Origin: Paenibacillaceae bacterium
GTDB taxonomy: Bacteria > Bacillota > Bacilli > Paenibacillales > NBRC-103111
Direction: 5' to 3'
DNA: 64,000 nucleotides
NCBI GenBank assembly: GCA_029256185.1
Contig: JAQSYI010000014.1
Span: forward strand, 124,001 to 188,000
Part shown: piece by piece, positions 8,189 to 21,200 of the stretch
Layout of the letters: every line of letters starts with the position of its first letter
Numbering within the stretch: the first letter of the stretch is position 1
The notes under the pieces: generated by a model
What the model saw: the letters and a program-made list of their open reading frames with translations, nothing else
Databases searched by the model: none
What the model was told of the DNA's origin: nothing
Made by a program: the position numbers and the translations under genes

Positions 8189-9760
8189 CTACCGGACAGG
8201 CACATATCCTGTTTTCTCAACCAGGCTCTGGCCTTGCTCCGACACGACCCATTCCAGCAGCTTGCCCACTTGGGGATTGGCATTGGACTTCAGTGTAACG
8301 GCATACAGCGGCACCGTAAAGGGATAAGAGCGGTCCCGCACCGTCTCCTTGGTGGGCTTGATCCCGTCTATGCCCACATATTTGATCCGGTTCTCCTTGG
8401 TCATGGAGGAGGAATAATACATGAAGGAATAGCCGATGGCATTCTTCGCGTTCTGATATTCCGCCACCTGCCGGATGACCCCGCCCATTCCGCCCACCCG
8501 GGTGCGGACGGACGGATCAACCATTGGCCGCTGCTCCATCACCTTGTTCTGCATCACCGTCTGGCTGCCTGAATTTTCCGGCCGCTGATAGGGGATAATC
8601 CGCTTGTTGGGTCCGCCTACCTGCTTCCAGTTCGTGGTGCGGCCCGCGTAGATATCCCTGACCTGCTCCACCGTCAGATTATCCACCGGATTCTCCGTAT
8701 TGGTGAAGAACACGAAGGCTTCGCTGCCAATGGGCGTCAGCACGAAATCGTCGTTGCGGCCGCGAATCCGCTCCACCTGAGAGGCGGACGGCTCCGCCAC
8801 AAAAATCACATCCACCTCGCCGTACATCAGATTCTCGTAAGCCTGCTGGGTTTTGGTGCATCTTATAATGGTATACGGGTACTCCTTGCCGTCCACGAAC
8901 ACGCCCCTGGGCTGGGCGCCAGTATTATTGCTGCGGTAATAGTCGCCCAAGCCCTTGTAGACGGCTTCGGCAAACGCCGCATACACGGGATAAGCAGCCG
9001 TAGCCCCGTCCAGCCGCGGCATCTGGTCCAATTCCGTAAACTGTAAAGATGCTTCCCCCTCCAGCTTGACCAACCCGTTGTCTTCCGTAAAAGGAGAGTT
9101 GGACGCAAGATCATATTCGGTCAGCTCCGCGGAAACCGTAGATTTGCCGTATCTCAGCTCGATGAGGCCACTGTTGATCATCTCTTTGTTGGTAATGCCC
9201 ATATACACCAGCAACAATGCGGTCAGTGCGGCAAAGGACAGGCGCAGTTGGAAGGCGCTTGCGCTCTTGATTCCCTTGCCCTGCAGACGCTCCAGCAGCA
9301 GAAAAATGGCAGTAAAGCCTGCGTATCCGGACAGTTCAACCATCGGGATCAGATGGGTAAATCCGGAGAAGGCGAGGAGGAAATCAGCCACAATAAAGGC
9401 CGGATTCTTCAGCACATAATAGCCCCAGACGCTGGCGCCGAAATTGCCTTGGGAGACGGAATAAAGCACCACTGCGAATATAAGGGCATATGCGGTTGGA
9501 ATAAGCAGTGGAATGTAGCGCTTGGCAGCTGTTTCCGGCTTGTTCTTGTACAAGCGGGACGCAGCAAGTCCCAGAAGTCCGCCGATGATGAATGAACCGA
9601 ACACCGCCGCAAGCAGGCTCTTGAACTCGGAGGAGTAATCTCCATACGTGACATGAAGCAGCGGACCGATCAAGATGATGCCCGCCGTGAGTGCTATTGG
9701 AACTACCAACATTTGGAGCAGCAGCATATTAAACGTGTACAGCTTGGATGATTGCTTCAA
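8189..9760 (-). CDS. Membrane protein fused to PstS-like substrate-binding domain
   Basis: 523 residues with a TTG start behind GGGGG, about 11 nt away. The first ~190 residues hold about six hydrophobic segments (for example MLVVPIALTAGIILIGPLL and PTAYALIFAVVLYSV) with no recognisable enzymatic motif. From about residue 200 comes a periplasmic-binding-protein-like domain of the PstS/PBP-like-2 type, with YPVYAAFAEAVY, VDVIFVAEPSASQ, the loop RPENSGSQTVM and C-terminal SEQGQSLVEKTGYVP. Known phosphate-binding PstS proteins are free lipoproteins; here the domain is tethered to helices and no pst permease is adjacent, so a sensing or capture role is inferred. It lies 95 bp upstream of the sensor kinase on the same strand and might be co-transcribed with it. 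Confidence 0.8.
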   Translation of the reverse strand: MKQSSKLYTFNMLLLQMLVVPIALTAGIILIGPLLHVTYGDYSSEFKSLLAAVFGSFIIGGLLGLAASRLYKNKPETAAKRYIPLLIPTAYALIFAVVLYSVSQGNFGASVWGYYVLKNPAFIVADFLLAFSGFTHLIPMVELSGYAGFTAIFLLLERLQGKGIKSASAFQLRLSFAALTALLLVYMGITNKEMINSGLIELRYGKSTVSAELTEYDLASNSPFTEDNGLVKLEGEASLQFTELDQMPRLDGATAAYPVYAAFAEAVYKGLGDYYRSNNTGAQPRGVFVDGKEYPYTIIRCTKTQQAYENLMYGEVDVIFVAEPSASQVERIRGRNDDFVLTPIGSEAFVFFTNTENPVDNLTVEQVRDIYAGRTTNWKQVGGPNKRIIPYQRPENSGSQTVMQNKVMEQRPMVDPSVRTRVGGMGGVIRQVAEYQNAKNAIGYSFMYYSSSMTKENRIKYVGIDGIKPTKETVRDRSYPFTVPLYAVTLKSNANPQVGKLLEWVVSEQGQSLVEKTGYVPVR

Positions 9761-9847
9761 TTTGGAATTTTCCCCCTTTTATCTCGCTGTCCATATTGTA
9801 CCATATTTCACAAGCTGAATCCTCCCCTAAGGACAATTGCCCGGAGG

Positions 9848-9989
9848 TGTGCTGCATTGACCCGTGGTTGTGCTGCATTGAGCCGGGGCTGTGCTTCAGT
9901 GAGCCGGGGCTGTGCTGCATTGAGCCGGGGCTGTGCTTCAGTGAGTCTGCATTGTGCTGCATTGTGCTGCATTGACCCGTGGTTGTGCT
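9848..9989. repeat. 21-bp degenerate tandem repeat, about 6.5 copies
   Basis: The unit TGTGCTGCATTGAGCCGGGG (plus C) is repeated head to tail, alternating with variants containing CTTCAGTGAG or CCCGTGGT; the fifth copy is shortened. The array fills the space between the divergent membrane-PstS gene and ypdA. Being 21 bp (two helical turns and seven codons) it keeps several frames open, but no ribosome site or conserved product supports coding. Confidence 0.85.
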
Positions 9990-10123
9990 ACAATGAAAGG
10001 AAGGGTCCGCATCAGACGGCCGCTGCTTGGAACGAATCCTGCCATTCTTGAAGGGAGCGTCCCAGACACGTGTTCTGCAATAGCGCCGTTCGGGCCAGCA
10101 ACCCCAATTGGAGGTAAAGCGGC

Positions 10124-11098
10124 ATGGAAGAAGTAATCGTAATCGGGGCGGGTCCGTGCGGGCTTGCTGCCGCCATCGAGCTGGAACGCGCCGGGATGCA
10201 TCCCCTCGTTCTGGAAAAGAACGTTGTGGCGCACAGCATCTATTTATATCCCACATACATGCAATTTTTCAGTACGCCTGAGCTGCTGGAGATCGGAGGG
10301 TATCCCTTCACCACGCCCAATGAGAAGCCGTCGCGGCTGGAGGCGCTGACCTATTACCGCACGGTAGCCCGGCACAGCAGGGTACGGCTTCAGCCCTATG
10401 AGAAGGCCACAGCCGTGAACAGGCAGCAGGACGGCACTTTCCTGGTGGTGAGCACCGACCGGTTCGGTGAGTCCAGGAGCTATCCGACCAAGTCGGTAGT
10501 CGTGGCCACCGGCTATTTCGACCACCCTAATCTGCTGGGGATTCCGGGAGAAGAATTGCCCCATGTCACCCACTTCTACCGGGAGGCCCACCCTTACACA
10601 GGGATGAAGGTTTGCATAATCGGCGGCAACAATTCCGCCATCGACGCAGCCCTGGATCTGCTGAAGGCGGATGCCGAGCCTACCATCGTGTACCGGGGCG
10701 GCAGTTACTCGGCCAACATCAAGCCATGGGTGCTCCCGGTGTTCGAGAGCATGGTGAACAAGGGACGCATCCGCATGCTGTTCTCCTCCCGGGTGGAGGC
10801 CATCACGCCGCGCACCGTTGCCGTGCGTACTCCCCAGGGAATGGAGCAGTTGGACAGCGATTTCGTGCTGGCCCTTACCGGCTTCCGCGCCAGCCGCAAA
10901 TTTCTGGCTGATATGGGCATTCATATTATGGGAGACGGGGAGATTCCCCAATTTGACCCGGAGACCATGGAGACCAATATTCCGGGACTTTATCTGGCGG
11001 GTGTGGTGGCCGCGGGTCAGAATGCCAATGAGATCTTCATCGAGACCGGCCGCCATCACGGCAAGCTGATCGTCCAGTCCCTCCTGGCCCGCCGTTAG
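10124..11098 (+). CDS. ypdA: YpdA family putative bacillithiol disulfide reductase
   Basis: 324-residue FAD/NADPH-dependent oxidoreductase. Visible features: an FAD-binding GxGxxG motif at residues 8-13 (GAGPCG), the family stretch YLYPTYMQFFSTPELLEIGG, a second Rossmann motif for NADPH around GGNNSAIDAAL, and the C-terminal FAD segment GLYLAGVVAAGQNANEIFIE. YpdA is known to reduce oxidised bacillithiol with NADPH in the cytoplasm, keeping protein thiols reduced in low-GC Gram-positives. GGAGGT lies 9 nt before the ATG. It is monocistronic: the 21-bp array is upstream and only hairpins follow. Length and motifs match the family. Confidence 0.93.
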   Translation: MEEVIVIGAGPCGLAAAIELERAGMHPLVLEKNVVAHSIYLYPTYMQFFSTPELLEIGGYPFTTPNEKPSRLEALTYYRTVARHSRVRLQPYEKATAVNRQQDGTFLVVSTDRFGESRSYPTKSVVVATGYFDHPNLLGIPGEELPHVTHFYREAHPYTGMKVCIIGGNNSAIDAALDLLKADAEPTIVYRGGSYSANIKPWVLPVFESMVNKGRIRMLFSSRVEAITPRTVAVRTPQGMEQLDSDFVLALTGFRASRKFLADMGIHIMGDGEIPQFDPETMETNIPGLYLAGVVAAGQNANEIFIETGRHHGKLIVQSLLARR

Positions 11099-11221
11099 AG
11101 ACTGAGGCTCTGAAGGCCGGACCACGGAGCGGAGATTGGCTCGAGGGGGGCCGCCTGGGAGAAACGGACAGGATGGACGGGCAACTATTTTTTCCCATCG
11201 GGAAGAGCAGCCCAGGTGGCG

Positions 11222-11299
11222 CAACAGCTTGCAAAATGATACTGTTGGCGAGTGAGAGGAGATGCTGGGACACAACAGCTTGCAAAATGATAGCTGTTA
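11222..11299. repeat. Two copies of a palindromic CAACAGCTTGCAAAATGATA element, 51 bp apart
   Basis: The sequence CAACAGCTTGCAAAATGATA, followed by (G)CTGTT, occurs twice with a start-to-start distance of 51 bp. Each copy is an inverted repeat (AACAGCT...AGCTGTT). A third, better-paired copy lies at 33157-33183. No gene overlaps them; they lie downstream of ypdA. Confidence 0.7.
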
Positions 11300-11348
11300 T
11301 GCCCAATCTTTTGCATAGAGAGATCCGAGGCTGACAGGATACGCGGCA

Positions 11349-11392
11349 AGCGGGGAAGACGGTTTGTCAAGAAGTTGAGCCGCTTCCCCGTT
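11349..11392 (+). terminator. Hairpin, possible ypdA terminator
   Basis: CGGGGAAG pairs with CTTCCCCG and an inner CGG with CCG across one bulge, with a loop of about 19 nt, followed by TTTATACTTT. It is about 250 bp past the ypdA stop, so assignment to ypdA is tentative. Confidence 0.45.
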
Positions 11393-11413
11393 TATACTTT
11401 CTGGCTTCAAATA

Positions 11414-11458
11414 AAAGCCTGCTGCATTCCCTCTGAAGAAGGGAACACAGCAGGCTTT
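11414..11458 (-). terminator. Rho-independent terminator of SLH protein gene
   Basis: An 11-bp perfect stem (AAAGCCTGCTG) with an inner TTCCC/GGGAA pairing. On the minus strand it runs into TTTATTT. It lies 28 bp beyond the stop of the SLH protein gene. Confidence 0.85.
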
Positions 11459-11485
11459 GCCCATCATTATAACTAACCCCGGATA

Positions 11486-13696
11486 TTAATCCTGATACAC
11501 CGTTTTGGTTACGGTTGTGGACTTGCCCAACTTATTGGTGCTCAGGATCACAAAGACATTCTCACCTTTGTTCAACGTTACTTCTCTCGAGAAGGCGTTA
11601 TTCCAATTTAGATTCAACAAGCTGTCATTCAGATAGACCTTGGGATCGCTGTCGTTCTTGTCCTTAACACTCCCTGACAGAGTCAGCCGCTTCAGAGTTG
11701 TCCGTTGCGGGAGATAGTCGATCACCAGCTCCGGAGCAGGGACGGAGAATACTACGGTCCGGTTGACAGTGGAAACCTTGCCGGATTCATTGGTCGCCTT
11801 CAAGGTCAGAATATTCTCCCCCTCTGCCAGCTTGACCTTATGAGTGAATTTTCCGTTCCAATCCGGATATAGCTTTTCATTATTCAAGTAAAGTGTAAGA
11901 TCCTCATTGTTCTTGTCCTTCACTGTACCGGATATGCTCAGGGAGGAGCTGTTCACAGTAGCTGGCGTTTCGTCCACCTTCAGCTCCGGACCGCCTGATT
12001 CGAAGACAATCTTTTTGACCACGGTGCTGACCTTGCCAATGTTGTTCTCCGCCTTGAAGGTGAACTCATTCTCGCCGGAAGCAAGCGTTACAGTATGGCT
12101 AAAGGAGCCGTCCCAACTGACATAGAGCTTATACCCGTTCACATAAACATCAGGATTGTCGTCATTGGCATCCGTTACGTTTCCGTTAAATGTCAGCCTG
12201 CTGGTGCTGGTGCTCTCCGGCACACTGTTTACTTTAAGCACCGGACCGCCTGATTCGAAGACGACCTTCTTGACTACCGTGCTGACCTTGCCTATGCTGT
12301 TCTCCGCCTTGAAGGTGATCGCATTCTCACCGGAATCAAGCGTTATAGTATGGCTAAAGGAACCGTCCCAACTGACGTATACCTTATACCCGTTCACATA
12401 AACATCAGGATTGTCATCATTGGCATCCGTTACGTTTCCGTTGATGGTCAGCCTGCTGGTCTTGGTGCTCTCCGGCACATTGCTTATCTTAAGCACGGGA
12501 CCTCCGGCATTGAAGCGGACCACCTTCACCACTTCCGTGGTCTTGTCGTTCTTGTTGACCGCCTTGAAAGTCAGCGTGTTATCCCCTTCCTGCAAATTCA
12601 CCCTGGTGTTGAATTCCCCGTCCCAATCCACATACTGCTTTTCCCCGTTCAGATAAAGCAGCGGCTTGTCATCCGTCTTGTCTGTCACCTTGCCGGAAAC
12701 GGTGATGGAATCCTTCTCCGAGCTTTCAGGAATACTGTACAGCTTGATCTCCGGACCATCCACCTTGTACGTGATCTGCTTGCGGACAACATTGGCTGTA
12801 CCGCTTGACAGCTTGGCCGTAACCGTCACATGAAACTCGCCCTCTTCTTCCAGAACGAAGCCTTCCTTGAACGTGCCATTGACCATTTCCACAGCCTTGC
12901 CGTTGATGGTTACCTTGGCTCCCTTGCTGGCAGAGCCCGACACATAGAAGGTTCCTGTTGTGGTTTTTTCCGGCATGCTCACTTCAAGCTTGGGACCATC
13001 CGCCTGATCCTGTGCGGAAGACTTGATGACCTTATACAGCAGGGTGGCTACCTCGGCACGGGTAATGGGGTTTTGCGGACGGAAGGTACGGTCCTCATAG
13101 CCGCTGATCAGTTGGTTCTCGGCGGCGAGCGCCACGTAATCCCGCAGTCCGAAGGAAATCTCTTCCACATCCGTGAAGCGCCAAGACAGACTGCCGGAAT
13201 TCACAAGATCATCGGGACCGTATCCCAGAATCTTGACTAAGGCTACCGCCACGTCCTCCCGGGTGGCATTGGTCTCGGGACTGAAGAACGCCTGCCCCTT
13301 GGGCGGATAATAACCTGTCAGATAATCCTTGGTGACTTCTATGTAGGAATAAGACCAGCGGTCTTTCTGCACATCACTGAATGTAGGCGCTACACCGGTA
13401 CCCAAATCCAGCGAAAACGTAGCGGCAATCAGTTTGGCAAACTCTTCGCGGGTAATTGCGTTCTCAGGCTTGAAGGATGCATCGTCATAGCCGCTGATGA
13501 TCCCCTTGCGGGCCATATCGTAGATGGCATCGTTGGCCCAGTGGCTGCCTACATCGACGAACACAATATTCTGGTTGACCGTTCCCCCGTTTACCGCCTG
13601 ATTCTGCAACACATTGCCTTCCGCACGGGCAAGCGGCGCAAACGGCACCAGACAAACCGCGAGCACCGATAAGAGCATTTTCTTCCATACTCTCAC
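11486..13696 (-). CDS. S-layer homology (SLH) domain cell-wall protein with six Ig-like repeats
   Basis: 736 residues with a GTG start behind GGGAG (7 nt). A Sec signal peptide ends near residue 25 (PLARAEG). Three SLH domains follow (about 45-87, 105-150, 170-215; for example FSDVQKDRWSYSYIEV and SGYEDRTFRPQNPITRAEVA), which in this family bind pyruvylated secondary cell-wall polymer. The rest is six repeats of roughly 85 residues with VYVNGYK.YVSWDGSFSH and GENxxTFKAEN signatures, resembling glucodextranase-like or cadherin-like beta sandwiches. Two adjacent repeats are almost identical, so they were duplicated recently. No catalytic domain is visible; a structural or adhesion role at the cell surface is inferred. 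Confidence 0.9.
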   Translation of the reverse strand: MRVWKKMLLSVLAVCLVPFAPLARAEGNVLQNQAVNGGTVNQNIVFVDVGSHWANDAIYDMARKGIISGYDDASFKPENAITREEFAKLIAATFSLDLGTGVAPTFSDVQKDRWSYSYIEVTKDYLTGYYPPKGQAFFSPETNATREDVAVALVKILGYGPDDLVNSGSLSWRFTDVEEISFGLRDYVALAAENQLISGYEDRTFRPQNPITRAEVATLLYKVIKSSAQDQADGPKLEVSMPEKTTTGTFYVSGSASKGAKVTINGKAVEMVNGTFKEGFVLEEEGEFHVTVTAKLSSGTANVVRKQITYKVDGPEIKLYSIPESSEKDSITVSGKVTDKTDDKPLLYLNGEKQYVDWDGEFNTRVNLQEGDNTLTFKAVNKNDKTTEVVKVVRFNAGGPVLKISNVPESTKTSRLTINGNVTDANDDNPDVYVNGYKVYVSWDGSFSHTITLDSGENAITFKAENSIGKVSTVVKKVVFESGGPVLKVNSVPESTSTSRLTFNGNVTDANDDNPDVYVNGYKLYVSWDGSFSHTVTLASGENEFTFKAENNIGKVSTVVKKIVFESGGPELKVDETPATVNSSSLSISGTVKDKNNEDLTLYLNNEKLYPDWNGKFTHKVKLAEGENILTLKATNESGKVSTVNRTVVFSVPAPELVIDYLPQRTTLKRLTLSGSVKDKNDSDPKVYLNDSLLNLNWNNAFSREVTLNKGENVFVILSTNKLGKSTTVTKTVYQD

Positions 13697-14203
13697 AAGC
13701 TCACTCCCTCTCTATTGAATAATGGATAAATAGGTAAAATGGACTACCAAATATTAGTATACAGCGGCAATCCATATATGACTATAACAACGTATGGAAA
13801 GTACAACCGTTTCATTGCAGCGCCCACAGACATCAATTATTCACAAACAGCAGAGAGCCTTAACATAATTCAGCAGTCTGAATCCCTTCTTGAGCTTGAC
13901 CGCGTCTTTCTCCAGCGGCTTGCGAAGGACAAACTCCGCACCTGCCCCGGCTCCTGATGCAAGGGGATAGTATCCAAAGGCTGCGTTGGACAATGGTTTC
14001 AACCGTCTACTATAATGCTTCACAGCTTTTATGCGCAAAAGCAATCTGCAAAAAAGAAAGCTGCCTAACCCGCAGGTCCGGCAGCTGTTGGCATATTTTC
14101 ACTCGTTCCATCTTGTCTGTCTTATCTATCCGGTCTATTATCTATCCAATCTATCTTGTCTATACTGCTTCATCTTGCTTAAATCAAGGCTGCTTGCCCA
14201 TAC
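13697..14203. other. Intergenic region without recognisable gene
   Basis: About 500 bp between the divergently placed SLH gene start and the lacZ stop. I see the lacZ terminator hairpin and a pyrimidine-rich TCTATC-type run (about 14110-14165), but no supported gene. Confidence 0.5.
14059..14086 (-). terminator. Rho-independent terminator downstream of lacZ
   Basis: On the minus strand AGCTGCC pairs with GGCAGCT over a 14-nt loop and is followed by TTCTTTTTTGC. It lies about 118 bp after the beta-galactosidase stop. Confidence 0.7.
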
Positions 14204-17242
<3,039 letters not shown>

Positions 17243-17283
17243 CTAATATCGCTCCTCATAGTTTAGGATATAACTATATGCCC

Positions 17284-17289
17284 ATTATA
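17284..17289 (-). promoter_or_regulatory. Possible -10 box of lacZ
   Basis: An exact TATAAT on the minus strand, about 42 bp before the lacZ ATG, in an AT-rich stretch. No convincing -35 box is found 17 bp upstream, so an activator may be required. Confidence 0.35.
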
Positions 17290-17359
17290 TCCTTATACAA
17301 TAAGAGCATCCATGAAAATTTATTCACATCAAATATAACAATATGAATATGACACTATC

Positions 17360-18007
17360 CTATTCCCATTCCTTGAAAAGAGCAGTCACACGTCTCGCCG
17401 TTCTGTCCACGAATTCCTCAACCACGTCAACCGTTATATAGCGGGGCACAATTCCCGGCTCCTTGGCGCTGTTCTCAAAGAAACGAAACGTTCTCTCCCG
17501 CCATTGAATCATTTCCTCGGCTGTTAACAATCCTCCGAAATCGGCTCCCGGCTCACCTTTCAGCAACTCCCATACCTGTTCCCGCCAAGGCGCTTGCCTG
17601 AAGATGTGAAAATCGATTTGGTCGGTCTCTCGGTAGTACAAGGCCCTGGTTTGCTCCTGGGTCATCTCCATTAACCGCCCCCCTTCAACAAGCCTGGGGT
17701 GCACCTCCTGGGACCAATAGTAGTCGGTCAACAGATGGGAGAAGTATCCATCTACCAGACATCTCCACCCTGCGCCCTGGGCCGCACGAGCGTATGTTAC
17801 GTAATGTTCCCTTAATCTGGTCAGATAGTCTTCAACTGGTTCCGGATGGAGGTGGGTCCGTTTCTTGTCCTCCCTGGCAGTACCTGCTCTCATGTGAATG
17901 GAATCGGGCGCGATATTTCCCAACAGGAACGCGCCGGGATCGGCAATATCTCCGTACAGCTCGCTGTAGCGGACGGCTACACTCAAGTGAACCATAGGCA
18001 ATGGCAT
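17360..18007 (-). CDS. Zinc-dependent phospholipase C-like hydrolase
   Basis: 215 residues. The spacing of metal-ligand-like residues fits the Zn_dep_PLPC (S1-P1 nuclease/phospholipase C) fold: MVHLSVA at the start, GNIAPDSIHM near residue 30, and GYFSHLLTDYYW in the middle. There is no signal peptide, unlike secreted phospholipase C, so it acts in the cytoplasm if active. AGGAGG precedes the ATG. Relatives in Bacillota are annotated only as hydrolases; the real substrate is unknown. It is flanked by glycosidase genes but shows no obvious link to them. Confidence 0.65.
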   Translation of the reverse strand: MPLPMVHLSVAVRYSELYGDIADPGAFLLGNIAPDSIHMRAGTAREDKKRTHLHPEPVEDYLTRLREHYVTYARAAQGAGWRCLVDGYFSHLLTDYYWSQEVHPRLVEGGRLMEMTQEQTRALYYRETDQIDFHIFRQAPWREQVWELLKGEPGADFGGLLTAEEMIQWRERTFRFFENSAKEPGIVPRYITVDVVEEFVDRTARRVTALFKEWE

Positions 18008-18127
18008 TGTGGACCTCCTAAGAGTTTTGTGACGGCAAAAACTTGCTTTCTACGCAAGGCTTATGTTTATCACCCGTGATGAAGCGCGGCAAGCGTCCAC
18101 CTAAGTGTAATGCATACCGGGACAAAG

Positions 18128-18154
18128 AAAAAGAAGCCGCGGGGGCTTCTTTTT
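18128..18154 (-). terminator. Rho-independent terminator of alpha-mannosidase gene
   Basis: AAAAAGAAGCC pairs with GGCTTCTTTTT over a short loop, giving a strong A/T-flanked hairpin. It lies about 62 bp after the mannosidase stop and also works in the other direction by symmetry. Confidence 0.85.
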
Positions 18155-18215
18155 CTGCTGTCGTGCAGTAGCAGCTCAAATGTGTATTTTAGTGCGTTGC
18201 AACGGACCACCGGCC

Positions 18216-21200
18216 TCATGCATTGGCTGGTTCGATTGTTTTCACAAGCAATGTCTTGATCTCATACGGATTCACTTGAAGCGTAATCCCGGAGGATTGG
18301 ACAGCTTCATCCACCGGCCGCTCCAGCAGGTCGCACTCCTGCCAGGATGCCACCGGATAGTCGCTCACCAGCGTGATTGGGGAACGCACGCCCGTATATT
18401 CGTGAAGACGGATGATCCAGCCGCTGCCATCCTCAGCCATTTTGACGGCATCCACGGCGATATTGTCCCTGTCCATGCGGATCAGCGATTTGCCCGCTCC
18501 GGCGGAATATGCTCCCTTAACCGCCCTGAGACGATTGTTTAGGAACCAGGCTTCCTGCACGGTCTGTCCCTGCACCCAATCGCCTTCATGGGGCAGCAGT
18601 GAATACGTAAACCGGTGTTCGCCTTGATCGGCTGTCTCATCAGGGTTGATCGCGGATTTGATAAGCGACAGGCGCAGCACATGATCCTTCACATCATAGC
18701 CGTACTTGCAATCATTCAGCAGGCTGACGCCATAGCCTCTCTCGGACAGATCCGCCCACTGGTGGCCCACTGTCTCGAACCGGGCATAATCCCAGCTTGT
18801 ATTCCAATGGGTGGGGCGCTTCACGTTGCCGAACTGAATATCGTAGGTTGCTTCAGTAGCGCGGACAGCAACCGGGAAGGCTACCTTCAGAAGCTGCTGC
18901 TGCTCATGCCAGTCCACATGCGTCTCATAGTCGATACGCCTGCTGTGCGCATATACCTTCATATCCTGGGTAATGACAGAGTCCATATACGTCCAGACGA
19001 ACCGGACCACCGCCTGCAGCATGTTGGATTCCACAAGTTCAATGGACTGCAGAGCCTTGATTTCCCGCATCTTCTCCTGGTAGAACAGGTCAATATCCCA
19101 GGCGTTGAACATCTTGGGCTTATCCTCAAATACCTGAAGCACATTGCCCCGTTCTCCGGCAAACAATACTTCCCGCTGGGCAGAACGGTCATAGAGACGC
19201 GTCAGTTGTCCCGCTTCATTCCATTCCAGCAGGTAGAAGGGCGTTGTCAGGCTGGAAGAATCGAAGCTGAAGGGAATGCCGTGACTTGCAGGAAGAGCGG
19301 CATGGGCCGGACGGTACTGAATCACCTCGCTGCCAAGTGCCGGGATGTCTTGAACCTGCACCAGCCATTGTCCGTCTGCGCCGCGTTCGGCCTGCAGGAC
19401 ATTGCCCGCTGCGTCCGTCCACCGGCCATTGCCGTGGGAGGCGCCGCTGACGGGGCCGTCGCTGCCGTCCGCCCTGGCCGGTATGACAACCAGCTCCGTC
19501 CGTGTGCAGGAGGTTCCGTTGAAGACTGTCCAAGTGACAGCTTCCCCACCGTCCCCAACGGCAGATGCGCCAAGCTCTTCTTGTGACCCGCAAAGTACCG
19601 CAAGCTCCGCCGCCGCGTCCGTCCACAGCGCTTGCCCCAAGCTCTCTGCCTCCGCATACTCCACTCTGGAATCCTCATACACCTCACGAATGGAGGAGCC
19701 GGGAATAATATCATGGAACTGGTTGCGGAGAATCGTGGTCCAGCCCTCCTTGAACCGGGCAGCGGGATAATGGGTGAAGCCTCCCTTTTCCACGGCAAGC
19801 AGCGTCTGCAGCCATTCGGCCTCCCGGTACAGAAGCTCCAGCTTCCGGTTCATTCGCTTGTTGTGAGCCTGGCTGGTGTACGTGCCCCGATGGTATTCAA
19901 GGTACAGCTCTCCATCCCAGGTGTGGACATATTGATCCGTATTGGCGAAGGTTTCTTGAAGGCGCTCGAAATATTCCTGGGCCCGGCCGGTCTGCACATG
20001 GGGAATTCCCGGCATTTCATCGAGCCGCCGCCTCATCTCCAGCATCTCCCGGTTGACCCCGCCGCCGCCGTCACCGTAACCGTAGGATAATAGCAGGTCA
20101 CGGTTCACATTCTTGTCCCGGTACTGATCCCAGATCCCCTTCACGGCAAAAGGCTCAATCAGCCCGTTGTAGGTGTACCACCATACACCGTCTTCCGCCT
20201 TCTCGGGGGTAGTTATAAAGTGGGTCAGCACCTCGCTGCCGTCAATTCCCCTCCAGTGGAAGGTATCGTGAGGCAGACGGTTATATTGGTTCCAACTGAT
20301 CTTCGTCGTCATGAAGGTATCGATTCCCGACTTGCGCAGGATCTGCGGCAGCGCCCAGCTGTAGCCGAATACATCCGGCAGCCACAGGTACTTGCACTCC
20401 ACCCCGAACTCCTCCCGGAAAAATTGGGTGCCGTACAGAATCTGCCGCACCAGGGACTCGCCGCTGGTGAGGTTGCAGTCTGCCTCCAGCCACATAGCCC
20501 CTCCAACTTCCCAGCGCCCTTCCTTCACCCGCTCCTTGATCTGCGCGTAAATCTCCGGATAATCCTGCTTGATATAGGCATACAGCTGCGGCTGGGACTG
20601 GAGGAAAACATAATCGGGGTACTGCTCCATCAGGCGCAGCACCGTTGAGAAGGAGCGGGCAGCCTTCTCCCGGGTATGGGTCAGCCGCCACATCCAGGCT
20701 ACGTCGATATGGGTATGTCCGATGCAGGTTACAGTAACCGCGTGCTTCTTCTCGAAGCGGGACACGGCTTCCCGCAGAATTGCAGCAGCAGCGGTGACGG
20801 ATTCATAGAAGAAGGGACTCCCCGGCCGGGACCAGTCCAATTGCAGGAATGCCCGGTCCACAGCCATAAGCAGCTCCTGCTTATCCGGCTGTCCCTCAGG
20901 CAACTGCCGGGATGTGCTCAAAGCGGCTCTGGCCGTATAGTACAGATCATCCGCCGCGGCATCCAGTACAGCAAGCTCTGCCCGTTTGAACTCATGCTCC
21001 TGCTCGACGAATCTGGCTCCCGGATCAAGACCGGACCATAGGCGAAAGGTGAGATCAACCACCTGCCCGGCATATTCATCCGGGAAGAATACCTCCTTGT
21101 GGTTGCTGTCCACCCCTTGATACGGTTGTCCGTTCACATATAGCAGCGACTCGAACCCTCCGTTGTTGCCCGCACCGGTCTTGCCAAAGTCGAATACTCC

